This document shows, piece by piece, positions 52,931-64,000 of a stretch of DNA of 64,000 nucleotides. The position numbers were made by a program, and so were the translations under genes. Positions within the stretch are counted from its first letter, which is position 1. Every line of letters starts with the position of its first letter. The notes under the pieces are model-generated. The model made no database searches, was not told the origin of the DNA, and saw only the letters and a list, made by a program, of their open reading frames with translations. Origin of the DNA: Aquila chrysaetos chrysaetos (Eukaryota; Chordata; Aves; Accipitriformes; Accipitridae); contig NC_044007.1 in NCBI RefSeq assembly GCF_900496995.4, positions 74,934,742 to 74,998,741 on the forward strand, read 5' to 3'.

Positions 52931-52953
52931 TGACGTCATGCCCAGTATATTAA
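52931..52953 (+). promoter_or_regulatory. CRE/ATF-type site and TATA-like box in LTR copy 2
   Basis: TGACGTCA (52931-52938) is a perfect palindromic CRE. TATATTAA follows at 52946-52953. That spacing and order are plausible for an LTR promoter. Activity is inferred only. Confidence 0.5.
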
Positions 52954-53129
52954 CTGGGGGGAGTTGGCCTGAGGGGGGATTGCTGCTCGGGAACTAACTT
53001 GGGCATCGCTCAGCAAGTGGTGAGCAATTGCATTGTGCATCACTTGTTTTGTATATGCCAGTCCTTTTATTATAATTGTCGTTTTACTATTGTTATTATT
53101 ATCATTATTATTTTCTTCATTTCTGTTCT

Positions 53130-53135
53130 ATTAAA
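53130..53135 (+). promoter_or_regulatory. LTR polyadenylation signal ATTAAA
   Basis: ATTAAA in TTCTATTAAACTC, at the same place as in copy 1. Confidence 0.6.
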
Positions 53136-53263
53136 CTCTTCTTACCTCAACCTACGAGTTTTACGTTTTTCCTTCCGATTCTCTCCCCCATCCCGCTGGG
53201 TGGGGGGGAAGTGAGTGAGCAGCTGTGTGGTGCTTAGTTGCTGGCTGGGGTTAAACCACAACA

Positions 53264-55150
53264 AGTTGCTAGTGATTGATGGATGCACCCAAATCTTTAG
53301 CCTCTGTCATTTCCAACTGATGAACTCCCAATCCAGAACATAAATTCTTGTTAGTTCTCAAGTGAGTAGCCTTGCTTTCTGCATTATTACATTTCATCCC
53401 AGAGCTGTGACTCCAGTTCTCAGGGTCAGACTACTTGTAGAATATTCCAATCTTCCTCTGTAGCAATAAAGCTTCCTACCTTACTGTCGTCAAATTTCAC
53501 TGGCCTAGTCCTATATATGTGCCAAGCTTGTCAGTAGACGTATTAAATAAAATTACCTTCCAGACCCGTCCTTGATGAACTCTTCTATCCATGCATGAGA
53601 TGCTCTTGCTTGAGATGATCTGAATCTTATCCATGGCCCTTTCCCCTTCGCTTTTTCCTTACAAAACCCATTCACTTTACAATATTAAAAGAGCTATGAA
53701 ATCCAGGTGAATTACATCTTGTAACTAGGAAATCTGCTATCTCATCGGGGAAAAATAGGTGATTAGTCTGTTCCAATGTAGCTTTTATAAAGACTTTTCC
53801 TTACTTTCCAACAGAAAAAAAGAACGCTTGTAGAGAGTCTGACCAAAAGCCTGTCTAGCTCATGACCTTCTCACTGACAGGTGTCAAAAGCAGGTGTCAA
53901 GAGCATAAAATTAGGACATAGAAGCAGTGATACTTCTGTAGGTTGTTACCCTAACCTCCCAGGATTTGTGAGTCAGGAATTCCCTGATGCACAGGGGGTG
54001 CCTGTATTTAATAGCCTTGGGAAATTTATTGAAATATATCAGCCGTTTTTCTTTAACACTTCTTCTCCTGCTTTGTTTTGATGGCTTCCACTTACACATC
54101 ACAACTCTTTCTTAAATAGAAACACAGCATGCACCATTTCCTCTTTGTGTATGACTGGCCTAAAATTTTTATAAACTAGATTTCACGTACCAGAGTTCTT
54201 CCAAAATTGTAGGTGATGATTATGAAATTTACCCTGATTTCAGAAATGTTAATTATCTCAGTTCTGCTTCCACAGTTTTTCCACATTGCTGTTTCATCCT
54301 TCCCATCCATCACTGCACATTTGCCCCTGTGTTCAGCATCATCATTTGTACTGAAGCCGAAGAAGTACTCATTTAGTTTTGAGTCCTATTTGGGTTGCTA
54401 CTCCTTGCTCTTTTTTACTGTACCTTTGGCTGTTAGCTTTAGTTTACAGTATCTATCTCAACTTGACTTTTGCCAATTCTCACCTTATCCATAAAGTTTC
54501 AGCATTCTGAGGAAGATCTTTCTTTGATGGCAAATCCTCTATTAAATTCCACACAAGCACTTTGTTTGCTCCTAATACCCTCTGTGAAATCATCATTCAT
54601 CCAGTCCTGACTGGACCTGTTCCCCACAAGTTTTCTCCTGTGTCTTTTTGGGATACGAGGTCCAGATACCTTTCACACCTTTGATTTAATGAAATTTCAG
54701 TGTCTACTCAGATCATCTGTCTTTGCTAACTGCATCTATTAGTTTCTAAACCCCTCAAAGACAGAGAAATGAAGACCCTTAGTAACAGACCAACTTATTT
54801 ATGTATTCTGTATAACCTGAAGCTGGAGACACATGTTGACTTCCAGTTGAAACGGTATCAGATAAATGGCTATCATCCCTGTCCCCTTCTCAGTTGTTTA
54901 TAACTGCCTGCTTCTCAAAAATGACTGTCCTTTCAAGTATTTTCAAGTGATTGCTCCATTCTGGACAAAACAAGCCAGGCTAATTTAAACAGTCACAAAG
55001 GTGATCTTTGCTAACCTGGCACTTTTCTGTTCGAAATGGATTAGAAAGTGATCACGGGAGCAGCTCATCCAGCAAAACCCATAAAGCAGTAATCTTCAAG
55101 AGGATCTGACAGCGACAGTGCGGGATGAGCTCGAGGGTGGCAGACTCTCG
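53264..55150 (-). mobile_element. Ancient CR1-type LINE fragment, main part (ORF2 remnant)
   Basis: Continues the CR1 remnant that ends at 52673. In plus-strand order the antisense CR1 landmarks are: TTCCAACTGATGAACTCCC; ATTACATTTCATCCCAGAG; TAAATAAAATTACC then TCCTTGATGAACTCTTC; a reverse-transcriptase block at about 53691-53718 whose minus-strand translation still reads DVIHLDF, like the catalytic LDF motif of this family; AAGAAGTACTCATTTAG; and CATTCATCCAGTCCTGACTGG. The last fits the linker towards the endonuclease. A block near 55040 with AGTGATCACGGGAGCAGC fits the 5' side. About 2.1 kb of element survives in total, full of stops and indels, so it is not mobile. The right border is approximate. 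The similarity is closer to the old reptile-like CR1 type than to the short young CR1 copies usual in birds. Confidence 0.75.
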
Positions 55151-56489
55151 TCCACCACACCTACAGACAGACAATGTGCATGTACAGCCTAACTCGGGCA
55201 CAACGCAGAAGTCAAACAGGCTGCCTCAGAGTGCCTTTCACAGTAGCTGAGATGCATTCGTTTGAAAACATTACAAAATCATAAAATACGATTTTTGCAT
55301 ATTACTGAGATTAGGTTTTTAAGGGTAACTCATGTTTAGACATGATTTTTTATATAGTAAATTTTGAAACTTACCTAGGTGTCAGTGACTAATTAAAGAA
55401 ATGATTTTTTGACACCATAGCTATTCACAATCCCCTTCAGAACAGGGTTAGCACCCAAAATTCTGGTATCAAGATAGCCAAACATAGCAAGTATGATACC
55501 CTCACATAATAAACAAGTTAAACACATTTTATTTTCAGATAATGTAACACTGGTCAAAATACCAACAATTTCTTCCTTTCTTTAGAAGAAAGAGTCAACA
55601 AACACTTAACTTGGAGAGCACCAGGTACCCAGGATCCTGTTGTTACAATGTGGAGGAATGGCAGCTGTACAGGTTTTTTGGGGGTATAAAGCTAGGACCT
55701 TGAACTTGCATGCCAAAAGAAGGCCAGTTGAAGCATATTGCTTCCTGAGAATGATTCATACTTTTGCTACTCTTAAAAATCATTTATCCATCTGCAGCTG
55801 CTGTTAGCCTTGGAATATGCAAATCCCTTAAAGCAGAAACAACGACTTTCACCTCACTGCACACCTCATTTGCTGGTGAATAACAGTCACATTCCTGCTA
55901 TATTATGCCGAATTTTGTGTGGGTTTGTGTGAGCATTCATCTTTTCAGATCTCCCCATTCCACTTTCACTGTTGATGAAGTCTCCTGTGATCTGATTTCA
56001 TTCAAAAAAAAAAAAAAAAATTTTTTTTTTAAATAATCATAGTTTATATGCTGGTTTAATCTGTTTGGAACAGTAATGGTATACAACAGATAACGATGAG
56101 ACATAGGTATTGCTCAAAGCGTATTATACCTACATCATCCTTAAATTAACCCAAAGAGTCCTCAGAGCATTTGAAAAGCAGATATCTTACTTGGGGCTCA
56201 AACATACCAAGATTTCTGTATGTGCTTAAATTTAGCATGGGAGAAATTACTTTGAAACTTAAGAAACTAAACATTTGTGTAGTGTACAAAGAAATGCAGA
56301 ACATTGCCATGATTATCCAAACTACAAACACGTAGGTGCTTAACTCCCCATTTTATTTTAATGGAAATTAGATGCCAAAATCAGAAAAATCTTGTGCACA
56401 TTATAAAGCTCCTTAACTGTAAAATACGGTGACATCTCATAAGAAGTTTATTATAGTCTAGTGTATTTCTTCCTTATTGTTTTGTGTAG
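55151..56489. other. Non-coding stretch, no gene seen
   Basis: AT-rich, holding the A17T10 tract. Nothing else recognised. Confidence 0.5.
56004..56030. repeat. A17T10 tract
   Basis: Seventeen A directly followed by ten T; perfectly self-complementary over 20 bases. Confidence 0.95.
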
Positions 56490-56551
56490 GAAGATATCCT
56501 TGTACAGAGACCAACAACTGTCACAAAAGTGCCTTGTCAATTACAACTACA
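56490..56551 (+). CDS. Candidate small exon, 62 bp, gene unknown
   Basis: Seen: the strong acceptor TTCCTTATTGTTTTGTGTAG ends at 56489, and the segment is followed by GTGAGT, the best donor-like hexamer in this region. All three frames are open across it, so the reading frame cannot be chosen; one reads KISLYRDQQLSQKC, another RYPCTETNNCHKSAL. The length is not a multiple of three, so inclusion would shift frame unless a neighbouring exon matches. It would be on the same strand as the candidate at 1748-1870 and could belong to the same gene. I recognise no protein family. Chance pairing of splice-like sites is the main alternative. Confidence 0.28.
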
Positions 56552-59500
56552 GTGAGTATTGAATATAATCTTCCTAACAGAGAAGAGTGAAGCTGATCCA
56601 TTATCTTTTGTCTTAACTACCATGCAAAATTATTGTTTAAATAGGTTTAGCACTAGAAAATCAACTCCCTCCTCCCCCCGTTTTGTTTTTTGAATAGTTC
56701 ATGCATTTTAGGAATGGGTTATTTTTTTAAAAATTCCTTTGGTTGTAAAGCTTTTTATACCACATTTCAGTGTGGTTTTCAAAAACAAACAAATAAATAA
56801 AATGCAGGGGGGGTAATGGGCTAGCTACTGCACTAATGGGCATTAGCACTGATAGAAATGAGATACACAGGAGTTTATTTGTACTATTCAGTGAAGTTGC
56901 AGCTTATAAATAAAGGAATATCTGCAGAGATTTTAGTTTCCTCTAAGTTTTTCAGAAAAAGAAGAAAAAAATACTAAAAAAAATAGCATTCTCTTACTCA
57001 AAATCTAACAATAGTCCATAAAAGGTAAAGCAGAACAGCAACGTCTTATCTCTTGGAACATATGAAGAGCATTGGCAATGTTTGTCTTAGTGATGACTTG
57101 CATTGCTTCCTACTCAGACACTTTTCACTGGAGCTCAAAGACCCATACTGTTTGCCACTTACTGGAAAATTAGACTGGATGAAGTCCAGAATCAATTTTG
57201 TTTCTCAATGTAAAAGTGCAATAGAATAGATACAGTGATAAAGACTTTAGAGTATGTGTTAATTGTTTTAGAAGGTCTTTGCTGCAATGAAATACCCAAC
57301 TAAAATATTACTAGTAATATTCTGAGTTTACCCACAGAGCAGAACTGTCTAGTTTTCTTAATATTCTTCATTATTTAAAGTTAAGGGAAAAAAAAGAAAC
57401 CAAAGAATTGCAGACAGTTAATGCAGTAGCTAAAGTTCTAATCTTTCAATCCTCTTATTTATGTAGCTGATATTTCCATAATATCTCAAGTATGGTAATT
57501 TTCTTTGTTAATATTAAGGAAGCACAGCTAGTCTTTATCAAAATAGAGTCATATAGTTAAGAAACAGAGATGCAAAAGAAAACGCCAAATTGAGCTGGAA
57601 AGAATCTGGATATTTCTAGCTTCAGCGTAACAAAAATGACTAAATGGCAAGGCAGAGATCATATTATTGTGCTAGTAAGCTCTCCTTCCAGCACTCCCGC
57701 TGGAATCAACAAGGATTTTCAGCAGATGAGGCAACCTGGAGATGACAGGGCAACTCAATGTGAACAGCGATCCTTGGTATCAGAGCAATACCACAAGTCT
57801 GATCGCAGATGCAGATTTGGGGAAAAGCACCTACCGAAATGTAGTGCTGCCTGAACAGAGTATCAGCTTGCTGAGCCACATGAAGGTTTTAACCCAAATA
57901 CTGATGGGCAGGTTTCTTTTCTTTTTTTGTTAATTATTTGTCCAGATTTCCCACAGTGATTCACATTTCTTAAGCACTGAATTAACAGGATTTTCTGGCA
58001 TGTGTGTTTTGTTTATGTTTTTTCCCTGGAGGGGTGAAACATCCTCACAGCTTCCATGTCATGGAAATTAATATATACTTGTCCTTCATTTCTGACATTT
58101 TGCAGAAGATTTTAAGTTGCTAATATTTTTTTATACAAAACCCAAACATGCTAATAGAAAACAAGGACAGTAGTTACTTCCCTCACAGTAACAAGATGTT
58201 TCTAAAGTGGATTAGTGAATTTGCAGTGGATCTTATTGCTGCAGTGAAACTTTATGCACTGTATTAATTGGGAATGTTTTCCACACTGCTAGGGTAATCA
58301 ATTTCCAGTCCTGGGCAGCAGACCAAAATCTGCTAAGGACCAGAGTCCAATGCCCTTGGCCAGAGCCATTTATCTTTTTTTCACACAAATAAGATCTGCA
58401 TCCATTAGTAAGAAGAAGCCGGAAATAGGTAGAAACTGCCCTAATAAAGTTAGTATTCAAAAGACATTAAAGGCTATTTATAAATGGAAAAAACACTGAG
58501 CTTGGTGATCCTGAATTTTTATTTTATCTAGCAATTCTGACCAGAGAAGGAAAAATTAAGGTGGACTTCTACAAGCAGCCTAAAGCAATTAGACACCCAC
58601 TTCCAGTGACTTTCTGCTTTAGAAATCTACAGATTTGATTTTAATTAGCCAGTTAGAATTAACAGTGATAAGGGGCAGAAAAATGTGGGTGCATCCAACT
58701 CCATATTTTTTCTTCCCACTCCTCTTCACTGGTTGTCCATGTTGTTGCTGGAATACCAAATTTGTTAATCCACTGCAAAATCATGAAGTGCTCAACATTT
58801 TCAGGTTCAGTAAAGGCCTTCCAGCCAAACCAAATAACTGAAACCTGAGTAGAATTAAAACAGATCTTCTCATTTCTGATTGAGAATAATTCAGCCTGTC
58901 AAAAATGGCTATGAAAGGGTACAGAGAGTTTACTAGCCAACACATTCCTTTCTTTCATTGAAACATCTGTATGTTTTAGTGGGGCACCCATATAAAAATC
59001 TATGTCTTTAAAAATATATATTAAGGGCACAATTAATTTGGGATTTTTGTGTGTGTAGCATTACAAATACAGCCAGCTTTAAATTGGGCTAAAAGCATGA
59101 GATGTAAGCATATCACATTTACTGTCAATTCAGGTGAACAGTATAGGTGAAGGTGATCTTTCTGGGTGTTTTCAAAAGCATCTAAAACATCAAACTTCAA
59201 CTAAAATGGAAGTCATGTAATTCAGTGCAAGTTTACCTACATAAATGCTCATGAGAATCTGGGTCAAAGCAACTTAGGAGCACAATTGCTGTGGCAAGCT
59301 ATTATGAAAATCCCTTTTTCCTCTCTTGAGCTTTATTCAAATTTTTTGTTATCAACATATGTGTTTAGACACACAAATAAAAAGATATATATTACTAACA
59401 GAAACACACAATTAAAAGAATGCACATATACATGTAATTTGCTCTCTTCTATTTATTTGCATTAGTTATGCATATTCCTCTCTCAACTAGGAATACATAA

Positions 59501-59957
59501 AAACTGAACACGTATTTCTGTCTGAGAATCCCAGTGTCATATATTAAATGAACATCTAAGGTGCACACATTTTTTCAAAGGTACCCTCAGAACTTCCTGA
59601 AATGTGTGTTCACATGTAATTTTGTAACTCAGAATTACGGGTACTGTAAACCCCATAGAAGGAATGAAAGCATATCCTTCAGACTATGTAGTACCTCCCT
59701 TTCAAAAGTATGCTATGAAAATAGGCAAAAGGTAGATACGGTAATTCTACACTCCAGTGAAAATATCAGTGTTTTGATTGCAGTGTTGCAAACAGAACAG
59801 AGAGTGGAAGTTGTTGACATCAGTCCTAATTATTCAAGAAATTTAACACGAGCTAAAATGAAGTGTCCAGAAGTGCTTCCACCTTGAGTAAGGTGGAAAG
59901 TAAGAATGTAGAGAGCTGTTCCATAGAGGCACTGTCCTACTGTTAGTTCTAAATGAG

Positions 59958-59961
<4 letters not shown>
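56552..59961. other. Non-coding stretch, no gene seen
   Basis: AT-rich. The 108-codon frame at 59561-59887 lies just before a poly(A) tract but has no recognisable family, no AATAAA and no flanking duplication. Confidence 0.5.

Positions 59962-60001
<40 letters not shown>
59962..60001. repeat. Poly(A), 40 bases
   Basis: The longest homopolymer in the window. No AATAAA lies just upstream and no direct repeat was seen, so retroposon origin is unproven. Confidence 0.95.
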
Positions 60002-60006
<5 letters not shown>

Positions 60007-63000
60007 TTCTTACCAAGAAAAGAATAATTTTTCTCAATCAAGTTGAAAACCTCCACCTATGTTCCTCTTTGCCAAAAGGCTTTTTCGAACTATCTCTGTC
60101 TTCCTTGGCAGAACTGAGATTGGCTTTCAGTTCACATGCTCCAGCATCCAAATAAAAGTGGAAATATGAGGGCCTTGTTTCAGATTTCAGAATGGAACAG
60201 CTGGTCACAGAGTTGATTTGTCCTCCTTGAAAGTGGAAAGCTGTCATCGAAGTAACACCTTTCAATGATAATTATTGGTGCTAACATTCAGTTTCTGTCA
60301 TGCCAACTCCTCATCCTACCAAGCTGTCTTCAGTTTTGGGGAAAAAAACCACTCCAGGCAGGGTTGCAAATAGGGCTATTTAGGGCAAACAGATAACATT
60401 GCTGTACTGGATGTGATAAAAATATACCAAGTAGAAATACATTGCTACTTAGCTTTCTTTAGATTAGGTAAAGTCAAGGATAATGGTCTTGACTTTCAAA
60501 TGTCAAGGACAAAACATAAGAGTACAGGGTCATTTCTTGGTAGACCATCTTGAAAACAGTCTACAAAGGTGACTAAGTCTCTTACCTTAGATGAGAAAGC
60601 TCAAAGGCAGACAGAATAGGATGCAAGATTTTCTACTGCTGCCCTAAGATTGCGACATAATGAGGGTTTTTTTAAGGTCTTTTGTTCATCTCTTCAGTAT
60701 TTGTGCATGCATATAATACATTTACCACAAATGAATATTTAACTACCTTAATAAATGTGCCCTTAGTTTTACTTAATCTTTCCAAGTTTATCCACCTTTA
60801 AAATATATCTCTATCAGGAAATGTCTTTTTGTACTTCTCTTAGTTTTTCCTGAATAATAGTTGTGTTATATAAGGTAGCATAAAAATACATTTGAAGTCT
60901 CATCATATTTTTCTGAAAAATCTGTATTAGACAATCAGAGCTGGATTGTCCTCTGTCTCCTTTGTCTGAATAAATCTGGGTAAGTTTTCTCCTATTAACT
61001 GATTACATTGCTACAACACTGAATGAAACAAACAATCTTGCTAAGGTTATTTATAATTGTAAAACTGCATAAATGTTCTGCTGCTGTGATTTTATGGGCT
61101 TCTTATTCTGTGGCGCTTGCAGTTTGTAGAAACAGCACATTTCAATATAACGGCTAACTTGCCATCTGTGGGAAGTTGTGGGGCTTGGGTTTTGCTTCAT
61201 TTTGTTTGTTTGTGGTTTCTGTTGTTGGTTTCTGGGAGTGTGCTTGTTGGGGGAAAGTTGGCCCTTGGGGCTGCCAAAGTACATTTCCTTAATATGTGTT
61301 TTATAGCAGTTCCATTTCCTTTTCACTTACAATTTTATTTGGCTTTTTAAGTTATGCTAAGTGCTTGGCCTATTCTCTTCATTTGTTTCCTAATGGCAGC
61401 TGGCATAAGATTTAGGAAAGCCAACCTAAGTGGTCTAGATATCTGCCTAATTTAAACAAATAACTTTGCTTCTAAACTTCCTTTTCCCATTGTATTATTT
61501 AATTCCTATGGGGAATTAAGCGACTAGAATAATTAAGACTTGACTGTAAATTGTCATTTGAGTGGTACAGCAAGAAGTGGGGGCAGGATTGCAATGATTT
61601 CTCTTTTTTGTTTTGGAATCAAATCAAGTCATGCTGGATACTTATGCTACAAGTAATTTCTTGAAGCACAGAGATCAATCTGCTTCATGCAATAAATTAC
61701 ATATCCTATCTGAGAATTAAAGTTCAAAAATATAATTTTAGCAATAAGGATATTGCTACATTGCAATAATAAAAAAAATACAGTCCTTTCCCCAGATGAA
61801 GGTGTGGCAGCCTCATATACCAAAGGGAATGAAGTTCAATTCCACAGAAAACTTGTTTTCTGCGTTGGAGTTGTTCAGTGTTCAAAGCTTACCAATATCA
61901 GAACTTCGTAGTTTAAAATGACTTGAAACAATATTTACTCCTTTATTAAGAAAAGGATATATAGCGTTAAGGAGATGTAATAGACTTTCCTTTGTAATGT
62001 AAATGCATTTCCTCCCATTTCATATATCCAAAAGAAAAACCTGGATGTAAGTGGGAGTTGCAAACGTGGAATAAATAATGTTTGGAAGTTGTAAACATTT
62101 TACATGAATTGCTCTCACATGGATGAGAAGTTGATCTGTGTGTTTAAAATCCTTAATTCAAAGACCTCTCCTGAATTCTGTTTATGCTGACCTGCCCTTC
62201 TGCTTCAGATTACAGAAATGCAAACTTCTTGAGTTTGTAACTACTTCTGTGCTTTCCTGTTTAATTTGCATCCACCCTTTCAAACACCCCTGAAAGTTAT
62301 TCAGAGACAGCATTTTGGACTGGGTCCATTTCTAGTGTTAGCATGCATTTAGTCACATTTTGTGTGGATTAAATTTCTTTTAATTTTATTTTTTAAATTA
62401 TTTTGCATTCTATTGAGCATTATGGCCCTGCTCCAGCAAAGCATGAAGCCACATGCTTACATTTAACAACCTGATTAGTCCCTTAAAGTCATGAAAATGC
62501 TGCTCAGATATTCAGTACTGACTCCAGATTTTAAATACTTTGCCAAGCCAAAGGCAGATTACTGCAGGAAGATTGCAGAGGAAGTCTGAATCTTTACATA
62601 GGCAAGTGAATAACTGTCCAGGATAGAAGACTGCTAAGATGGGAGACAGCTAAGGAGACTAAAAAATTACCTTATTGTCCTTCTTCAGTTACTCTAGAGG
62701 TCTGGGAAGTCATGCTTGCTCTTACTGTCACTTACAGATGAGACGCACGGAGCAGGAGTGGTCCTTCCCATATGTGCAGCCAAAGCACAAGGTTTTTCCC
62801 TCCTGCCAACTGGAGCCAGGGGCTCTCCCCGGGGCTCACTGTTCATTGTACTGGTTCAGTTGAATCCCATCTGAAAGCAAGCCAAGCTCAACAGAAACAA
62901 TATGTTTGTTTTGAAGATAAGAGTGTTGATACACGAAGCTAGATCCAGAAAACTGACTTAATTCACAAACTTCTTTAATCCAAGTAGCAAATTGAAGTGC

Positions 63001-64000
63001 TGAGCCGGTACTAGCTCCCTCCATAATCCTTACCCTGGCCTGACCAACTAAGGCATTTTTCCTACCCTGCTCGTGGGGAGTGGAGAGGTGCAAGCATCTT
63101 TTCCACCAAAAAGTTTGTCTATGCAGCAAACTCCTCTGGCCTGAGACACCAAGCTCAGAGAAGGCTTTGGAGTGGCTAAGGCACAGATTTGTACCGGTGG
63201 GAAGAGTTTGTCCCTGCCTATGCAGAAAATGGAAGTTAGACCACAGAAGTACCTCCTCTGATACAAGATGCTGTTTAACAGTGTTTCAGTGGTTCCAACA
63301 AAATAATTTAGAAGGTCAAGCACCAAACACCTACAGCTGGTTCCAGTATAACAAACCACGTACAGTACCAAAGTCATCCCAGCTGCTGGGAAGTGAGGTC
63401 TATGAAATGTGACCTCAAGTCTGGTTTCCTGAATCAACTATGAGAAAGGAGAGATGCAGTTTAGCTTTTGCAGTACAGGTTGGCTAGATGAGGATAGCAG
63501 TTATGGCCTCCTACAGCTATACTGGACAACTTTGAGATCAAAAGAGACAAGCCATAGAATTTCAGAAAGGCATTTCTTGTCCAATACATCCCTTGTCTGA
63601 AGAACAGGCCAAACAACTTTATTTCTCTAATGTTGGCTAAACAGCCTTAATTTCCTCTCTTTCAAATTCAGGGAAACACTCTTTCCCTTTACTACTACTC
63701 TTACCAAGGCATCGAACTTTCTGTTGTCCACCATGCACTTTCCTGAGAGCTCAAAATAGTGCTGAGCCCACAATTCTTGACATCTTAACTGAAAGAAAAT
63801 TGAGGGTTTGGGTGTTGGTTTTGGTTTTACTGCTAATATTACCTCTCTACATGGCCCTGGAAAGCTGATCTAGGTTTTGAAATGTTGAAAGTGGTCATGG
63901 CTGAGATGAATTAGTGAACAGAGGACAGGAGAAGCAATCAATAACACATGATGAATACAATTTATCATACTGCTACCTCCACAATGTAGTCGGGTTGCAA
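60002..64000. other. Non-coding stretch, no gene seen
   Basis: AT-rich, unique-looking. Contains one degraded copy of a palindromic amniote repeat (62422-62490). The 129-codon minus and 110-codon plus frames at 63.0-63.4 kb overlap each other and show no family resemblance. Confidence 0.5.
62422..62490. repeat. Degraded copy of a palindromic amniote repeat
   Basis: Reads GGCCCTGCTCCAGCAAAGCA then CACATGCTTAC, TTTAA and TGATTAGTCCCTTAAAGTC. This order of blocks is familiar from abundant palindromic repeats of turtles, crocodilians and birds. The family name is not assigned. Confidence 0.45.

Larger units (their letters stand above)
52674..53263 (+). mobile_element. Solo LTR, ERVL-like, copy 2, inserted into CR1
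   Basis: A 590-bp element beginning TGTCCTTGTTTTGGCTGGG and ending TTAAACCACAACA. It is flanked by AGCTG (52669-52673) and AGTTG (53264-53268), a 5-bp duplication with one C/T difference. Five bases is the duplication length expected for ERVL-type integrations. Relative to copy 1 it keeps the intact CRE, the TATA-like box, about 10 extra bases after GCAGTG and the canonical 3' end. It interrupts an antisense CR1 whose sequence continues on both sides, so it is younger than the CR1. No internal viral sequence is attached. Confidence 0.92.

Noticed and set aside
59561..59887. 108-codon frame upstream of the 40-base poly(A), as a retrogene
   Set aside because: No polyadenylation signal, no target-site duplication and no recognisable protein.
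63048..63437. Overlapping 129-codon minus and 110-codon plus frames
   Set aside because: Frames overlap on opposite strands with no splice context or family resemblance.
1..64000. CRISPR arrays, bacterial operons, rRNA or tRNA genes
   Set aside because: None seen; the sequence is vertebrate non-coding DNA.

Overview
The window looks like euchromatic, non-coding DNA from a bird, probably a neoavian. It is AT-rich and has no long protein-coding frame, rRNA, tRNA or CRISPR array. The frames that run past about 110 codons lie in a GC-rich retroviral LTR (up to 212 codons, both strands). The bird assignment rests on three things recognised by eye: two LTR families that are very common in bird genomes, and a decayed CR1-type LINE. 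It could be a long intron or a gene desert; nothing here names the locus.

Layout. 1-9092 is unique-looking sequence with one good cassette-exon candidate (1748-1870) and an old inverted repeat near 6.2-6.4 kb. At 9093-9412 there is a short minus-strand LTR. 9413-38680 is mostly unique sequence with homopolymer tracts, a GC-richer stretch at 23.3-25.3 kb and several weak exon-like segments. At 38681-39826 lies a complete plus-strand solo LTR of the same superfamily as the one at 9.1 kb; it has a perfect 6-bp target-site duplication and an internal GC-rich minisatellite. 39833-48586 is unique sequence with a 110-base pure purine tract. At 48587-49163 and 52674-53263 there are two same-orientation LTRs of a second, ERVL-like family. 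The second has inserted into an ancient CR1 LINE lying in minus orientation across about 52430-55150. 55151-64000 is again unique-looking, with one small exon candidate (56490-56551), an A17T10 tract and a 40-base poly(A).

How the parts relate. No gene set works together here. The readable history is one of transposon layering: an old CR1 copy was split by a younger LTR, and two LTR families are each present twice at different ages. LTR copy 52674 keeps a CRE/ATF-type TGACGTCA and a TATA-like box that are decayed in copy 48587. No convincing undescribed system was found. The items most worth checking are the 123-bp exon candidate, the solo LTR with its minisatellite, the nested CR1/LTR structure, and a dispersed short palindromic motif family.
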